Positions 54,518-63,560 of a stretch of 64,000 nucleotides of DNA are shown here, piece after piece. This stretch comes from Pseudomonadota bacterium (GTDB taxonomy: Bacteria > Desulfobacterota > Binatia > Binatales > Binataceae). Location of the stretch: the NCBI GenBank assembly GCA_021323945.1, contig JAJPKA010000020.1, forward strand, positions 124,001 to 188,000, read 5' to 3'. The notes under the pieces were generated by a model. The model worked only from the letters and a program-made list of their open reading frames with translations. It searched no databases and had not been told where the DNA came from. A program made the position numbers and the translations under genes. Numbering within the stretch: the stretch's first letter is position 1; each line of letters starts with the position of its first letter.

Positions 54518-56068
54518 ATGTTTCAGACGACGGGTTGGGGTCGAGCGCAACTCATGGGGCGCGCGCACCAGACCATCTGGTCTGGTGCGCGGCTTTCGGC
54601 CTTGAACTTCGGCGACGACTTGTGGCTTCAAGCGCAGAAAAACTGGGCAATAATCGCTTTGATCGTCGTCGCCACGTTCGTTTATGGTTATCATCTGGGC
54701 CGTCAGGCTCTCGGTCCGAGCGAAGCATACAGCGCGTTAGCAGCTGGCCAAAAAAGCATCTTGGGCGTTGCGCGAACAGCGCTCGAGTTTGATCCTGGCA
54801 AGCCGGTTTTGTATCACCTGCTGCTGCACTGGTTTTGTCGGCTGTTCGGAACCAGCGAGCTAGCCTTGAGGGCGTTCTCGCTAATCTTTGGACTTATCAG
54901 CCTGTTTCTGGTGTTCGCTTACGGCAGAGAGCTATTCGGTTATCAGGTTGGCTTCGCTGCTGCTGCGACCTGGGCGTTTAACCCGCTTGCACTGCTTCTC
55001 GCTCGATGGGCCCGGATGTACAGCATGTTTGTCGCCGTAACGTTAGGCCATGTGTGGGCGATGGCAAGGTTGCGAAAGCGGCCGAACGGGGGCTGCATTC
55101 TGATAGCAGCGGTGCTGGGAGCGGTCATGCTTTATACACATCTTGCGGGCTGGCTTGTGATCGGCGTGGATGTGCTCGTGGTCGCGCGCGAATTTCGTCA
55201 TGAGGGGTACAGCCGCAGCGGGCTTGCTTTAGCACTCAGTTTGCTCTTGTTTCTGCCGTTCACGCGTGTCGCAGCAACTCAAGGAAAGGAGTTGCTATGG
55301 GGCCATTGGCTAGACTGGATCGGCATCGATCACTACTCGTCAGCCAGTCGAGCGATCGTCGCGGGGATAGCAGGTGCCGGCATTCTGTGGCTTGTAATAG
55401 GTCTTCGGGGGTTAAGCGAGAGTTGTGAATCGGTTGTGTGTTGTTGGATGTACTGCATCATTCCGATATTGGCTCTGGCTGTTTCGTCGGTTGTGATTAG
55501 ACCGTTGTTTGAAGTTCGATATGTCGCGCCTTCGTTTGCCGTCGCAGCGGTAGTAGTGGCTTGGACGCTCAATCGAATGGGCCGGCGCGCTCGGAATGAT
55601 GTGGTCTGCGGTCTAGTGGTTTTGTTTCTGATTTCCGTACCGTTTACATATGCCGCACAGGATCAACCTTGGCGAACAATTGCGCGGCGCATTGGGCAGG
55701 GTAGTGTGGATGACGTGATTTTTTTCGAATCCGGATTTTTCTCGCCCGCGAAAGTCATCGACCCGAGAGACAACGCGGGTTTCCCACAAGGATTTTTCGC
55801 GGTGCCATTTCGCTACTACTATAAGGGTACGAACCCACAACGCGCCTTGCCTGGAGACGCGCCGGCACAGGATCGGAAACTTGTAGCGGACGCAGTGAGA
55901 GAGAAGGGTGGCGCCTGGCTCATAAGCGGTAAAACAAAGGCGCAGGCCATCGCAGAGCTCCCTTCCGGAGCCGAATTTCAACTCGATTTTGAGCACGATT
56001 TCTCACGAGTGCTGTTACTACATGTTGTCCATAGACCGCTTAGCTCTGGCTTATCCGGTCGTGACTGA
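54518..56068 (+). CDS. GT-C type membrane glycosyltransferase (PMT/ArnT-like)
   Basis: A 516-residue protein with about ten membrane spans. The first loop has LGRQALGPSEAYSALAAGQK and then DPGKPVLYHLLLHWFCRLFG, as in dolichyl-phosphate-mannose transferases. FLVFAYGRELFGYQVGFAAA and ARMYSMFVAVTLGHVWAMAR follow. The C-terminus is soluble from about 390. A later start at TTG 54602 would place a strong palindrome (54563-54590) outside the gene; the first start has a poorly spaced ribosome site. The target could be pilin or envelope glycan; it is one of three or four GT-C enzymes near the Tad genes. Confidence 0.8.
   Translation: MFQTTGWGRAQLMGRAHQTIWSGARLSALNFGDDLWLQAQKNWAIIALIVVATFVYGYHLGRQALGPSEAYSALAAGQKSILGVARTALEFDPGKPVLYHLLLHWFCRLFGTSELALRAFSLIFGLISLFLVFAYGRELFGYQVGFAAAATWAFNPLALLLARWARMYSMFVAVTLGHVWAMARLRKRPNGGCILIAAVLGAVMLYTHLAGWLVIGVDVLVVAREFRHEGYSRSGLALALSLLLFLPFTRVAATQGKELLWGHWLDWIGIDHYSSASRAIVAGIAGAGILWLVIGLRGLSESCESVVCCWMYCIIPILALAVSSVVIRPLFEVRYVAPSFAVAAVVVAWTLNRMGRRARNDVVCGLVVLFLISVPFTYAAQDQPWRTIARRIGQGSVDDVIFFESGFFSPAKVIDPRDNAGFPQGFFAVPFRYYYKGTNPQRALPGDAPAQDRKLVADAVREKGGAWLISGKTKAQAIAELPSGAEFQLDFEHDFSRVLLLHVVHRPLSSGLSGRD
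54563..54590. terminator. Perfect 13-pair palindrome after the receiver gene
   Basis: GCGCACCAGACCA-TC-TGGTCTGGTGCGC, thirteen perfect pairs with a two-base centre, 53 bases after the receiver stop. As RNA it gives a very stable hairpin; as DNA it could be an operator. A short T run (CTTTC) follows. It overlaps the first annotated start of the GT-C gene, so one of the two readings must be wrong or both overlap. Confidence 0.5.
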
Positions 56069-56488
56069 AAGCCAATATGCAGTGCGCGCAGCCTTTGCCG
56101 CAATGATGTTACATTCTGAGGCGGGCTTGAGGCGCAAGGCGTGTAGGATCAGTATGGTTTTAATTGGAATGCTGTGAATTGAAAGCGACAATCACACAGG
56201 TATGACGCCAGCAGGAACAGTCGCTCACTCAGAGCGTCGTGTGATGCGATAATTGTCGATCAGGGATTGGGAGTTATTTTTGGAGTTCGCGTCCGAACGT
56301 CAAGGTGTAGAATTGGGCAAAGCTTAGGAAGAAAAGCAGAACTGCAAGCTTTGCAGCCAAGTTGCTACATTTGTTGAAAAGCTGAGCCTTACGCACCGGG
56401 CATGTCCAATTGGTTCATTGCGGTGACTCGCTTATTCGCTGGGGCCGAGATACCGGCCTCAGTGGTTGTCATCAGCGGCTTCGTCCTT
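56069..56488. other. Gap between GT-C gene and Hpt gene
   Basis: About 420 bases without a supported gene. A 36-codon frame at 56402-56512 (plus) reads MSNWFIAVTRLFAGAEIPAS then VVVISGFVLLILGLDF, which would be a one-span membrane peptide, but it lacks a good ribosome site and overlaps the end of the Hpt gene. No transfer RNA or strong hairpin was seen. Confidence 0.35.
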
Positions 56489-57037
56489 CTAATCCTGGGT
56501 CTGGACTTTTAACTGCAGATGCTGCAAAACCAGCTGACATTCGAGGAGGAACTCGTCGAAGAGGGCGGCGGCCTCCCGGTTCCGTTTAGCGCGAGCTAGC
56601 AGATCAATTCGTTCAGCGAGCGCATGCATGCGCTTGGCTCCAAAGGTTCCCGCCGTGCCCTTCAGGGTATGCGCGACCCTTGCAACTCCCGCGCAATCCC
56701 CTGTATCAAACGCGCGTTCCAGCTCGGCCAGCCCTCTGGGCAATTCCGCCTGAAACATGTCCACTAGATCCTCCAGGAGATTGCCACCCTCCGCGATCAG
56801 TTCTGCGAGGGTATCAGGTTCGCACCGAGCAGGCTCGTCAACTGACGCAGCTACATTCACAAATCTCGGATTGACACTGGTTGGGCACTGAATCGCTTGG
56901 GTTTCTCTGCCCACGTTTGGAACTTCGCCATGCGAGTCAATCCGCTCGAATCCACGCGCGTCAGAGTGGGCTGCAAACCAGGAACCGGAGATGAGAACGT
57001 CATCGGTCGCAACAGTCGGATTCTTGGATACAGGCAT
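56489..57037 (-). CDS. Histidine phosphotransfer (Hpt) domain protein
   Basis: A 182-residue protein. The first 80 residues are low in hydrophobic content and may be a linker. The C-terminal 100 hold an Hpt domain with the phospho-accepting histidine in VARVAHTLKGTAGTFGAKRM (about residues 130-149), flanked by the usual helices (LLEDLVDMFQAELPRGLAEL). Hpt proteins relay phosphate between histidine kinases and receivers. No kinase is in the window; the CheY-like receiver two genes away is a plausible partner, not proven. Start codon uncertain because no ribosome site is clear. Confidence 0.85.
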   Translation of the reverse strand: MPVSKNPTVATDDVLISGSWFAAHSDARGFERIDSHGEVPNVGRETQAIQCPTSVNPRFVNVAASVDEPARCEPDTLAELIAEGGNLLEDLVDMFQAELPRGLAELERAFDTGDCAGVARVAHTLKGTAGTFGAKRMHALAERIDLLARAKRNREAAALFDEFLLECQLVLQHLQLKVQTQD

Positions 57038-57354
57038 TGCACTGGTTTTGCGAGCAATCGACGTGCCAGTAAAAGGTCTCTAACGCAGAAAAGGTTGCGT
57101 TTGGCCATTTGTCAATGTTTTGTCGTGGCAATTGCGTGTGCCTCAAAAGCTCAAAACCCGAAATGACAAGTGGAAGGGCGCTGTGCAGCGATTTTGCTCA
57201 AACCTGGCTCGTAGCGCGCTTTAAAGGCCGGATTTTTGTAAAAGATTGAGTTGCGTGCTGATCTGCTTTTCGACACTTCGTGGGTCCGGCTGTCTCGTAT
57301 TCAGACCAAAAGTTGCGAGCGTCGTATTTAACACGGGAAGGACTGTTTGAAGAT
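57038..57354. promoter_or_regulatory. Gap between the Hpt gene and the mechanosensitive channel
   Basis: 317 bases without a gene. Both flanking genes are on the minus strand; the Hpt promoter should lie here. No strong repeats or hairpins were found. Confidence 0.3.
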
Positions 57355-58872
57355 TCAGCGCTGTGGGGAGAGATTGAAGACGGCGTAGATCTTCTCGAGT
57401 AGCCAGGCTGCGTGGCTTCGCGATGCTCCGCGGAGACTGGCTGCTGCCAGCGACTCGCGCCGCTCGGTCAAGCGCAAAGCGATGATTTCACTCATAGCGC
57501 TCGCAGATGCGGGGTGGGATTTGAAAAGATCAGTGAAGCCCTCGCGGCCGAGCTCCAATAGCTCGGCGTCAGTTAGTGCCCGGACGGTGGCATTGCGCGG
57601 CTCGCCCGTCATCAAAGCCATCTCACCGAAGAAAGCAGGCGGTTTTAAAGTGCTGATATGTACTTCCTGGGCACCGTTCGCCCTTGCCATCACCTCGACC
57701 TCGCCGGAGCGAATAATATAGAGAGAATCGCCTCCATCACCCTCGCGAACTATGGTTTCACCTGCGCCAAATTTCAGCAGCGTAACACCTCGCAACAGCA
57801 CTCGCAGTTCCTCGTCGCGGAGATCGCGCAAAAAGTCAACTTGGCGGAGCTCGGCTATTAGCTGATGGTCAAGCTCTTCGGCGCTCTTGTTTGTTGTCGG
57901 TTCCTTCGCCCTGTATAGGACTCTGGCCGGATACGGCATCACGAGCGCCTTGCGCCGGAGGCCGTACCAGAGCGCGGTGCTAACTGTGTCGTGAACACGC
58001 TCCGCCTCAGCGTAGCTCTTGATCCAGTACCTGATCCGGTACGTGACGGCGTAGTCGGAATAGTCCCAGGTATAGATGTCAGGCTCGGGAGCCTGTAAGA
58101 CTCCGGGTACGCCGCGCAGGATTTCCCTGATGACCTCCCGGACATAGTTGGGCGGTGCATCATAACTCAGGCCGATTGCAAGTTCGTCGGCGACGATGCC
58201 ATTGGAGTAATTCACCACGACGTCTTTTGCGATCAACGAATTCGGGATTTCAAGCCGTTCATTTGCCCGCGTAATGACCGCAGTGGAGCGCCAGCTGATT
58301 CCCTGTACGCGCCCGACAAAGTTGTGTGCCCGCACCCAATCGCCGGGCACGAAAGGCTTGCCGATTTGAAGGGTCAGGCCACTGAAGATATTTCCGAGCG
58401 TTTCTTGAAGTGCGAAGCCGAGTATGACCCCAATGACTGCGGAGCTCGCGAGCAAGGGTGTAGGATCGACGTTAAGGTTTTCCACCATCACCATCATTGC
58501 CACTACCGTAAACAGAAGCAGTGTCAGCAGGTCTTTACCAATCGTGGAGAAGTGAGCTCGACGCCGATGGGCAGCGGCGTCGATCACATCCAGCAAGATC
58601 TTGATAAGGCCCCAGCAAAAGAGCAGAAGTCCAAGTGCTGATACCCAGCGCACCCACTGATTCCAGAATGCAAACTGGGGTTGTGCCACCGCATCAAACA
58701 AAAGACCCGACGCGCACAAGGCGACGGGTAAGGCTCGCGCGGTCTGTTTCTGTCTGCGCAGAGCCAGTGCCACGATTGCGAGGCTTAATACGCCCAGCAG
58801 CTCACAGATCACTCGTTGCTGGGGTGAGATGCGATGCAACCCTAGGAGGAGTTGCAGGGGGGTCAGTCCCAT
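57355..58872 (-). CDS. MscS-type channel with cyclic nucleotide-binding domain
   Basis: A 505-residue membrane protein. About four N-terminal membrane spans lead to the MscS core: the pore-lining helix LASSAVIGVILGFALQETLG, then the beta domain (GLTLQIGKPFVPGDWVRAHN, SWRSTAVITRANERLEIPNS). At the C-terminus (about 345-475) is a cyclic nucleotide-binding domain with KFGAGETIVREGDGGDSLYI, FFGEMALMTGEPRNATVRAL (the phosphate-binding cassette with a preserved Arg). This layout is that of bacterial cyclic nucleotide-gated MscS relatives, opened by membrane tension, cAMP or cGMP. It stands alone. Confidence 0.9.
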   Translation of the reverse strand: MGLTPLQLLLGLHRISPQQRVICELLGVLSLAIVALALRRQKQTARALPVALCASGLLFDAVAQPQFAFWNQWVRWVSALGLLLFCWGLIKILLDVIDAAAHRRRAHFSTIGKDLLTLLLFTVVAMMVMVENLNVDPTPLLASSAVIGVILGFALQETLGNIFSGLTLQIGKPFVPGDWVRAHNFVGRVQGISWRSTAVITRANERLEIPNSLIAKDVVVNYSNGIVADELAIGLSYDAPPNYVREVIREILRGVPGVLQAPEPDIYTWDYSDYAVTYRIRYWIKSYAEAERVHDTVSTALWYGLRRKALVMPYPARVLYRAKEPTTNKSAEELDHQLIAELRQVDFLRDLRDEELRVLLRGVTLLKFGAGETIVREGDGGDSLYIIRSGEVEVMARANGAQEVHISTLKPPAFFGEMALMTGEPRNATVRALTDAELLELGREGFTDLFKSHPASASAMSEIIALRLTERRESLAAASLRGASRSHAAWLLEKIYAVFNLSPQR

Positions 58873-59183
58873 GCTTCGCGCGCGGGCAAGGCACTCTCAT
58901 GAATCTGTGCCGCGAGATTCAATTTAGATTTCACCTTCCCTTTAGTTAATACGGAGCCGCGACAAGCGCTCGCGCCAGATCGTGCCTCTAATCTGATTGC
59001 GCGTTTCGGTTCAAGAGCGTGCCCTCACCTCGAATCGTTGTAAAAGGCGTACATGCTGCAGTTTACCTGGCACACCTCAATTGGCTCGCGGCCGGTTGGG
59101 TAGCTGGTATTAAAGGCGCACCGATGGGCGCGTCCGACGCTCGATAATTTCATATAACAATAAAAGCGAAAAGAACAAATTTC
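58873..59183. other. Gap between the channel gene and rdgB
   Basis: 311 bases without a gene, both flanking genes on the minus strand. No clear promoter or terminator was found; the T/A-rich run near 59150-59180 is just after the rdgB stop in the transcribed direction and may be part of its 3' end. Confidence 0.3.
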
Positions 59184-59801
59184 TTAGCCCAAACGAGCCA
59201 GCTCACGCAGACTGTCGGCCAGCCGAGCAATGATAACGCGACGTTGGCTCATCAAAGAGGCTTCTTTTTCGGGTACTTCGGCCAGATAGCAACCGCGTTC
59301 GGGCAGATAGAGAATGGAGCGGTACGGAAAGCCGTGTCGTATTGTCGGAAGGCATCGTTTCGCAATAATCCCTTCGACGGCCGCTTCGGCGACCCGTTCC
59401 AAGACGTTTCCTTCTTTGCGGTAAACGAGTGCCGCCGCTGCGCGTAACCGCGCGGTGCGCTTCGATTCCTCGACGCCGGCTAGGCGGCGAACCACTTCTT
59501 CAGCCAGCATGCGATCATCAGCGTCCGCGCCCAACCAGCGATGAGACCTGACGCCCGGCGCACCGCCGAGCGCGTCCACTTCGAGACCGCCGTCATCGGC
59601 AAGAGTGGCGAGCCCGGATCGCGCAAAGTAAAAGCGTGCCTTGATGCGAGCGTTGTCCGCAAAGCTGTTAGCACTCTCCGGCGCCTCGTCTTTGATTGCG
59701 AGGTCGCGTAATGACACTAGGTCCAGAGCAAAATCCCGCATGAGAACTTGGTATTCAGCAAGTTTCGCAGGATTGGTAGTTGCGATCAGTAATTTGCTCA
59801 T
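59184..59801 (-). CDS. rdgB: Non-canonical purine NTP pyrophosphatase (RdgB/HAM1)
   Basis: A protein of about 205 residues that hydrolyses dITP, ITP and XTP to monophosphates, clearing damaged purines. The start KLLIATTNPAKLAEYQVLM, FADNARIKARFYF, the signature LADDGGLEVDALGGAPGVRS and SHRW are diagnostic; the C-terminus GCYLAEVPEKEASLMSQR matches less strictly than the usual FGYDPVF region. The start at 59801 matches the homologues. It is the last gene in a minus-strand run with ddl and the flippase-like gene. Confidence 0.9.
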   Translation of the reverse strand: MSKLLIATTNPAKLAEYQVLMRDFALDLVSLRDLAIKDEAPESANSFADNARIKARFYFARSGLATLADDGGLEVDALGGAPGVRSHRWLGADADDRMLAEEVVRRLAGVEESKRTARLRAAAALVYRKEGNVLERVAEAAVEGIIAKRCLPTIRHGFPYRSILYLPERGCYLAEVPEKEASLMSQRRVIIARLADSLRELARLG

Positions 59802-59852
59802 TAGCCGACGATCGAGGTTCCTCCCGCTCAAACCCTTGGGGGTTCGGGCATC

Positions 59853-61013
59853 TCATCGAAGCTTAGGTTCATATGTATATTTTCGTACTGTCCGCTGGCG
59901 ATGCTCCTCCAACGCCAACTCGATCAACCGGTCAACGAGTTCGGGCAGGGGTATGCCGCTCGCTTCCCATAGCTTGGGATACATGCTGACAGCTGTGAAT
60001 CCCGGAATCGTATTCACTTCATTAATAAAGCATTCGCCCAGATCGGCGCGGGCGAGAAAGTCCACCCGGGCCATACCCCGCAACCCCAACGATTTGAAAG
60101 CCGCGGCCGATAGCTCACGGATCCGGGTGCTGACCGCTTGTGGCAATTCGGCGGGAATTTTAGTCTCCGCACCCCTGGGATCGACGTATTTGGATTCGTA
60201 ACTGTAAAAGCGATAGCGCCGATTAACAACGATCTCGCCAACAACCGAAGTTTGCGGCTCCTCGTTGCCGAGCACAGCGCACTCGAATTCCCGTCCTTTG
60301 CACTCCGCTTCAAGTAAGACTTTGCGGTCGTACTGAAAAGCGTTGTTGAGCGCGTTCAACAATGAGGCGCTCGATGCAACACGGCTTATCCCAATGGACG
60401 AGCCTAGCGCGTTGGGTTTAACGAAGATCGGATATCCCAGCTCTTTGGCGATCTGAGAGGCCCGATGGCGGTTGTTGATGTGCTCAGCCTGGGTTAGGGC
60501 AAAGTATCGCACTACTGGCAGTCCGCTGTCTCTCAGTAAGCGCTTTTGGACGTCTTTGTCCATTCCGATAGCCGAGCCAAGGACGCCGGAGCCAACGTAT
60601 GGTATTCCTGCCAATTCGAGAAACCCCTGTATCGTGCCGTCCTCTCCGAAAGTGCCGTGCAAGACCGGAAAAATGAGATCGAGATGAAGCGGCAGTTGAT
60701 GGCGGTTTGCACCTTTGGCCGATGCCGTCCCGATCGGTAACAATTCTATTGAACGGCTGTGACGATAAGGCAGTAGAGTAACCGGAATACCCTGCTTGCC
60801 GAGGGAGCGAAGCTTCGAGGCGGAGTTTTTCAGCGACGAAAGACGCGTGTCGCAGAGTTGCCAGCGACCGTCGCGCGCTATCCCAATTGGCACGACCTCA
60901 TATCGACCGGGGTTCAACGAAGACATTACGGTTAAAGCCGAGCGCAGGGAAATTTCATGCTCACCGGAACGTCCGCCGAAGAGCACTCCCACTCGGAGTT
61001 TTTTCCGCGCCAT
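59853..61013 (-). CDS. ddl: D-alanine--D-alanine ligase
   Basis: A protein of about 386 residues that joins two D-alanines with ATP for peptidoglycan. The N-terminus has RVGVLFGGRSGEHEISLRSA, the middle PVLHGTFGEDGTIQGFLELA and SGVLGSAIGMDKDVQKRLLR, and the ATP-grasp part KPNALGSSIGISRV and FINEVNTIPGFTAVSMYPKL. All are standard Ddl signatures. The ATG at 61013 is chosen because homologues start there; GGAGG lies 12 bases upstream, and an open frame to 61283 is overlapped by the neighbouring gene. Cotranscribed with the flippase-like gene and rdgB. Confidence 0.95.
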   Translation of the reverse strand: MARKKLRVGVLFGGRSGEHEISLRSALTVMSSLNPGRYEVVPIGIARDGRWQLCDTRLSSLKNSASKLRSLGKQGIPVTLLPYRHSRSIELLPIGTASAKGANRHQLPLHLDLIFPVLHGTFGEDGTIQGFLELAGIPYVGSGVLGSAIGMDKDVQKRLLRDSGLPVVRYFALTQAEHINNRHRASQIAKELGYPIFVKPNALGSSIGISRVASSASLLNALNNAFQYDRKVLLEAECKGREFECAVLGNEEPQTSVVGEIVVNRRYRFYSYESKYVDPRGAETKIPAELPQAVSTRIRELSAAAFKSLGLRGMARVDFLARADLGECFINEVNTIPGFTAVSMYPKLWEASGIPLPELVDRLIELALEEHRQRTVRKYTYEPKLR

Positions 61014-61065
61014 GCGCTGTGTGCACCTCCCGAGACGCCACCCCAAGATTTTGGCAGTCCCAAGG

Positions 61066-62118
61066 TCATGATTCGACTGAGTTCGGCGCGCGAGACGAAG
61101 GCATTTTGGTACAAGACTGATTGTCGTTCCGCTTCGTAGTTTGTCTTTCACGCCTGGCTCTGAGCACTCCGCGGGCGAAGGTCCCGGCAGCACCGACCCC
61201 CATTGGCACCCGGCACAGCAACTGGACGATGCTGACGCCGAGACCTGTAGCCAACAGCTTGTCGCGGGAAGCGAATCGGGCAAACCCGCTTACCATCACG
61301 GCTTGCAAAGGGCCCAATCCTGAGGGGAACACCGGTGCGCTCTGCGCGAAGACCAGGGCGGGCGATAGGGCTAGTACCGCGGTGAATGGTACGTGAAGCC
61401 CGAACGATTCGAAATATAAATAAAACGCGATCACGTTGGGCACATAGATAGCCAGCCGGATTGAGCCGAGAACGGCATAGTGGTATGGCTTTGCCAGGCG
61501 AAACGCGCGCATACCGGGCCGTGTGCGCAGCCACTGGCCGATGCGGGTTTTTGCCTTTCCGCTCATCCACCACAACGAAACGGCGGTGAGGAAGGCAAGC
61601 GCGGCACTGGCGTATGGCAAAGCGATTCGAATCGGCGACCAGGGGACAGCGACCGCGAGCATGACCGTCAACGCTGCCATCAGAATAGTATCGAGAAATC
61701 CTTGAAAAGCCATGGTCCAACTGGCCGTAATCCAATGGACTCGCTTGCGCTGATGCAGAAACACCAACATAGCTACGTCTGCCACGATAATATTGATAGC
61801 TTGTAGGAAATATTGTGCGGTCGAGGCAGGCAGGACTTCACAGTAAGTGGTCGGGCCGTGGAAAAAGCTGAACAGCCTGGCGTACAGATAGGTGTCGGCG
61901 AGCCATCGAATTACAAACGAACCGACGTTCGCCGCGACGAACAATGCCAGGTTACATCGTTTAAAAAGTTGCAAGAGCTGCGCGACGGTTAGTCCGCGGG
62001 CGCAATAGACCACCAGGCCGATGGCCACGGTCCAGGCCACCGCGTTGTGCAGCAGCGTCCGTTCAGTCCAGCTGCGCAGCCAACGCCATTTTGCCGGGCG
62101 CTGCGATCCGGACATCAA
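61066..62118 (-). CDS. Lysylphosphatidylglycerol-synthase/UPF0104-type flippase-like membrane protein
   Basis: A 350-residue protein with seven to nine membrane spans. It fits the LPG-synthase transmembrane/UPF0104 type: LVVYCARGLTVAQLLQLFKR, NVGSFVIRWLADTYLYARLF and, near the C-terminus, VFAQSAPVFPSGLGPLQAVM followed by LLATGLGVSIVQLLCRVPMG. Members flip or transfer lipid-linked groups; the catalytic domain that adds lysine is absent, so it is probably a transporter. The Lys/Arg-rich C-terminus is cytoplasmic. It is the first gene of the run with ddl and rdgB and is divergent from the sulfotransferase. Confidence 0.8.
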   Translation of the reverse strand: MMSGSQRPAKWRWLRSWTERTLLHNAVAWTVAIGLVVYCARGLTVAQLLQLFKRCNLALFVAANVGSFVIRWLADTYLYARLFSFFHGPTTYCEVLPASTAQYFLQAINIIVADVAMLVFLHQRKRVHWITASWTMAFQGFLDTILMAALTVMLAVAVPWSPIRIALPYASAALAFLTAVSLWWMSGKAKTRIGQWLRTRPGMRAFRLAKPYHYAVLGSIRLAIYVPNVIAFYLYFESFGLHVPFTAVLALSPALVFAQSAPVFPSGLGPLQAVMVSGFARFASRDKLLATGLGVSIVQLLCRVPMGVGAAGTFARGVLRARRERQTTKRNDNQSCTKMPSSRAPNSVES

Positions 62119-62272
62119 GCAGTCTTAGGCGAGAGCCAAATTGCGATGGGCGACTGGTCTTGAGCTTCAGCGAGCCCGCGAGATGTAGGAAAATAGAGAA
62201 CTGTATGGCTGCGCCGTTGCCAACTCATGGTTCGGCTACCTCGATGCTTTGCTCCTTGCACGGCTTTAGTTT

Positions 62273-63172
62273 ATGCATGAAATCTGGCCCAACTTCTTCC
62301 TGGTCGGGGCGGCCAAGGCCGGTACCACCTCGATTTATGCCTACCTTTCCGAACACCCGCAGGTCTTCTTTCCTGCGATCAAGGAGCCGCATTTCTTTAC
62401 CCAAGTCCGCCCGTCCCGTGAACTGCAATTTCTGATCGAAGCCATCAGCAAGCGCAGCGCATACCTCCGGCTCTACGCGTCAGCCGCCGGTCACCAAATA
62501 ATTGGCGACGCCAGTCCATCGTATCTGTGGCATCCGGAAGTGCCAGAGCGGATTCGTGCTGAAGTCCCACAAGCTAAAATCGCCATTATTTTGCGTGACC
62601 CTGTTGAAAGGGCTTATTCCCATTATCTCATGGACTACCGGGAGGGTGCGCAAAGCAGACCCTTCTATGAGGCGTTAGTGCACGACATGACGCGTCCCGA
62701 CAAGGGGTGGGGGATTTCATACCTCTATTATGAGCTCGGTTTATATGCAGAACAGGTGGAACGTTATCTCGATACCTTCAAACCCGAGCGTGTCAAGGTT
62801 ATGATGTTCGAAGACTTTCGCCGCGATCCCAGGGCGGTCTTATACGACCTCGCAAAGTTTCTCGAGCTTGATCCGCGGCCTTTGGCAAAAATTGACACAT
62901 CCCGAAAGTACAATTCATATGCTGCGCCTCGCAACCAGGTGCTGCGGCGGTTGGCGGGCGCGAAGTTGTCTCGACTTCTGGGGCAGACTCTAGTGCCGCG
63001 CCGGCTGGGAGCCCTGGTCTTTGAACGCTTTTTTTTGAAGCAGGCCCCCAAACCCCCAATGGATCCTCGGGCTCGAGAGCTGCTCTGCTCGCTTTATAGT
63101 CCGGAGCTCGATCGACTGGAACGCTTGCTCGGGCGCGCGCTGCCGGAGTTGCGCCAGTCGTGGCAAACCTGA
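62273..63172 (+). CDS. Sulfotransferase family protein
   Basis: A 299-residue PAPS-dependent sulfotransferase of the heparan-sulfate/NDST-like group. The 5'-phosphosulfate loop is FFLVGAAKAGTTSIYAYLSE (about residues 8-27), with KEPHFF shortly after, and the 3'-phosphate-binding motif IAIILRDPVERAYSHYLMDY is at about 102-121. The substrate could be a polysaccharide, lipid or small molecule. No signal peptide is seen, so it acts in the cytoplasm. It stands alone, divergent from the flippase-like gene. Confidence 0.9.
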   Translation: MHEIWPNFFLVGAAKAGTTSIYAYLSEHPQVFFPAIKEPHFFTQVRPSRELQFLIEAISKRSAYLRLYASAAGHQIIGDASPSYLWHPEVPERIRAEVPQAKIAIILRDPVERAYSHYLMDYREGAQSRPFYEALVHDMTRPDKGWGISYLYYELGLYAEQVERYLDTFKPERVKVMMFEDFRRDPRAVLYDLAKFLELDPRPLAKIDTSRKYNSYAAPRNQVLRRLAGAKLSRLLGQTLVPRRLGALVFERFFLKQAPKPPMDPRARELLCSLYSPELDRLERLLGRALPELRQSWQT

Positions 63173-63271
63173 GTATTGGGTCCCAAGTCAGAGTGATTTG
63201 ACGGTGATATACTTTCTGCTAAGTTTAACGATTGTTTGAATCTCATAGCAACCACTGGAGGAGTCGCTGCG

Positions 63272-63556
63272 GTGAGGAGAATCGTACCCAGTTTAGCAGG
63301 CGTAGCGCTCGCGGCCGCCCTGACAGGCGGGCTCAAGCCCGGCATCGTGTTAGCCGCAAAGGTTGATTGCGCCAAAGTTATGGCGGAGCTAGATAGCGGC
63401 AAGAAGGTTAAAGAGGTAGCCGCTGATTTGAAGATTTCGGCTTCCAGCGTTTATCGTTGTCGACGTAATGCGCGCAAAGCAGCCACTGCCGCAGCGTCTG
63501 CTTCGAGTCCGACCGCTGCCAGCTCTACAAAGTCATCGCCTAGTCCACATCATTAG
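63272..63556 (+). CDS. Small exported protein with helix-turn-helix-like motif
   Basis: A 94-residue protein. The first 30 residues (RRIVPSLAGVALAAALTGG, then GIVLAA) form a likely signal peptide. The mature part starts VDCAKVMAELDSGKKVKEVA and continues ADLKISASSVYRCRRNARKA, which matches the spacing of a helix-turn-helix of the resolvase/transposase HTH type. An Ala/Ser/Thr-rich tail ends in SPSPHH. A GTG at 63272 is used because GGAGGAG precedes it. A DNA-binding-like domain behind a signal peptide is odd; two cysteines (CAKV, YRC) could form a disulfide. Confidence 0.6.
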   Translation: MRRIVPSLAGVALAAALTGGLKPGIVLAAKVDCAKVMAELDSGKKVKEVAADLKISASSVYRCRRNARKAATAAASASSPTAASSTKSSPSPHH

Positions 63557-63560
63557 GTCG

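Noticed and set aside
56402-56512. A 36-residue one-span membrane peptide
   Set aside because: Attractive hydrophobic sequence, but no ribosome site and it overlaps the end of the Hpt gene; kept only as a note in the gap entry.
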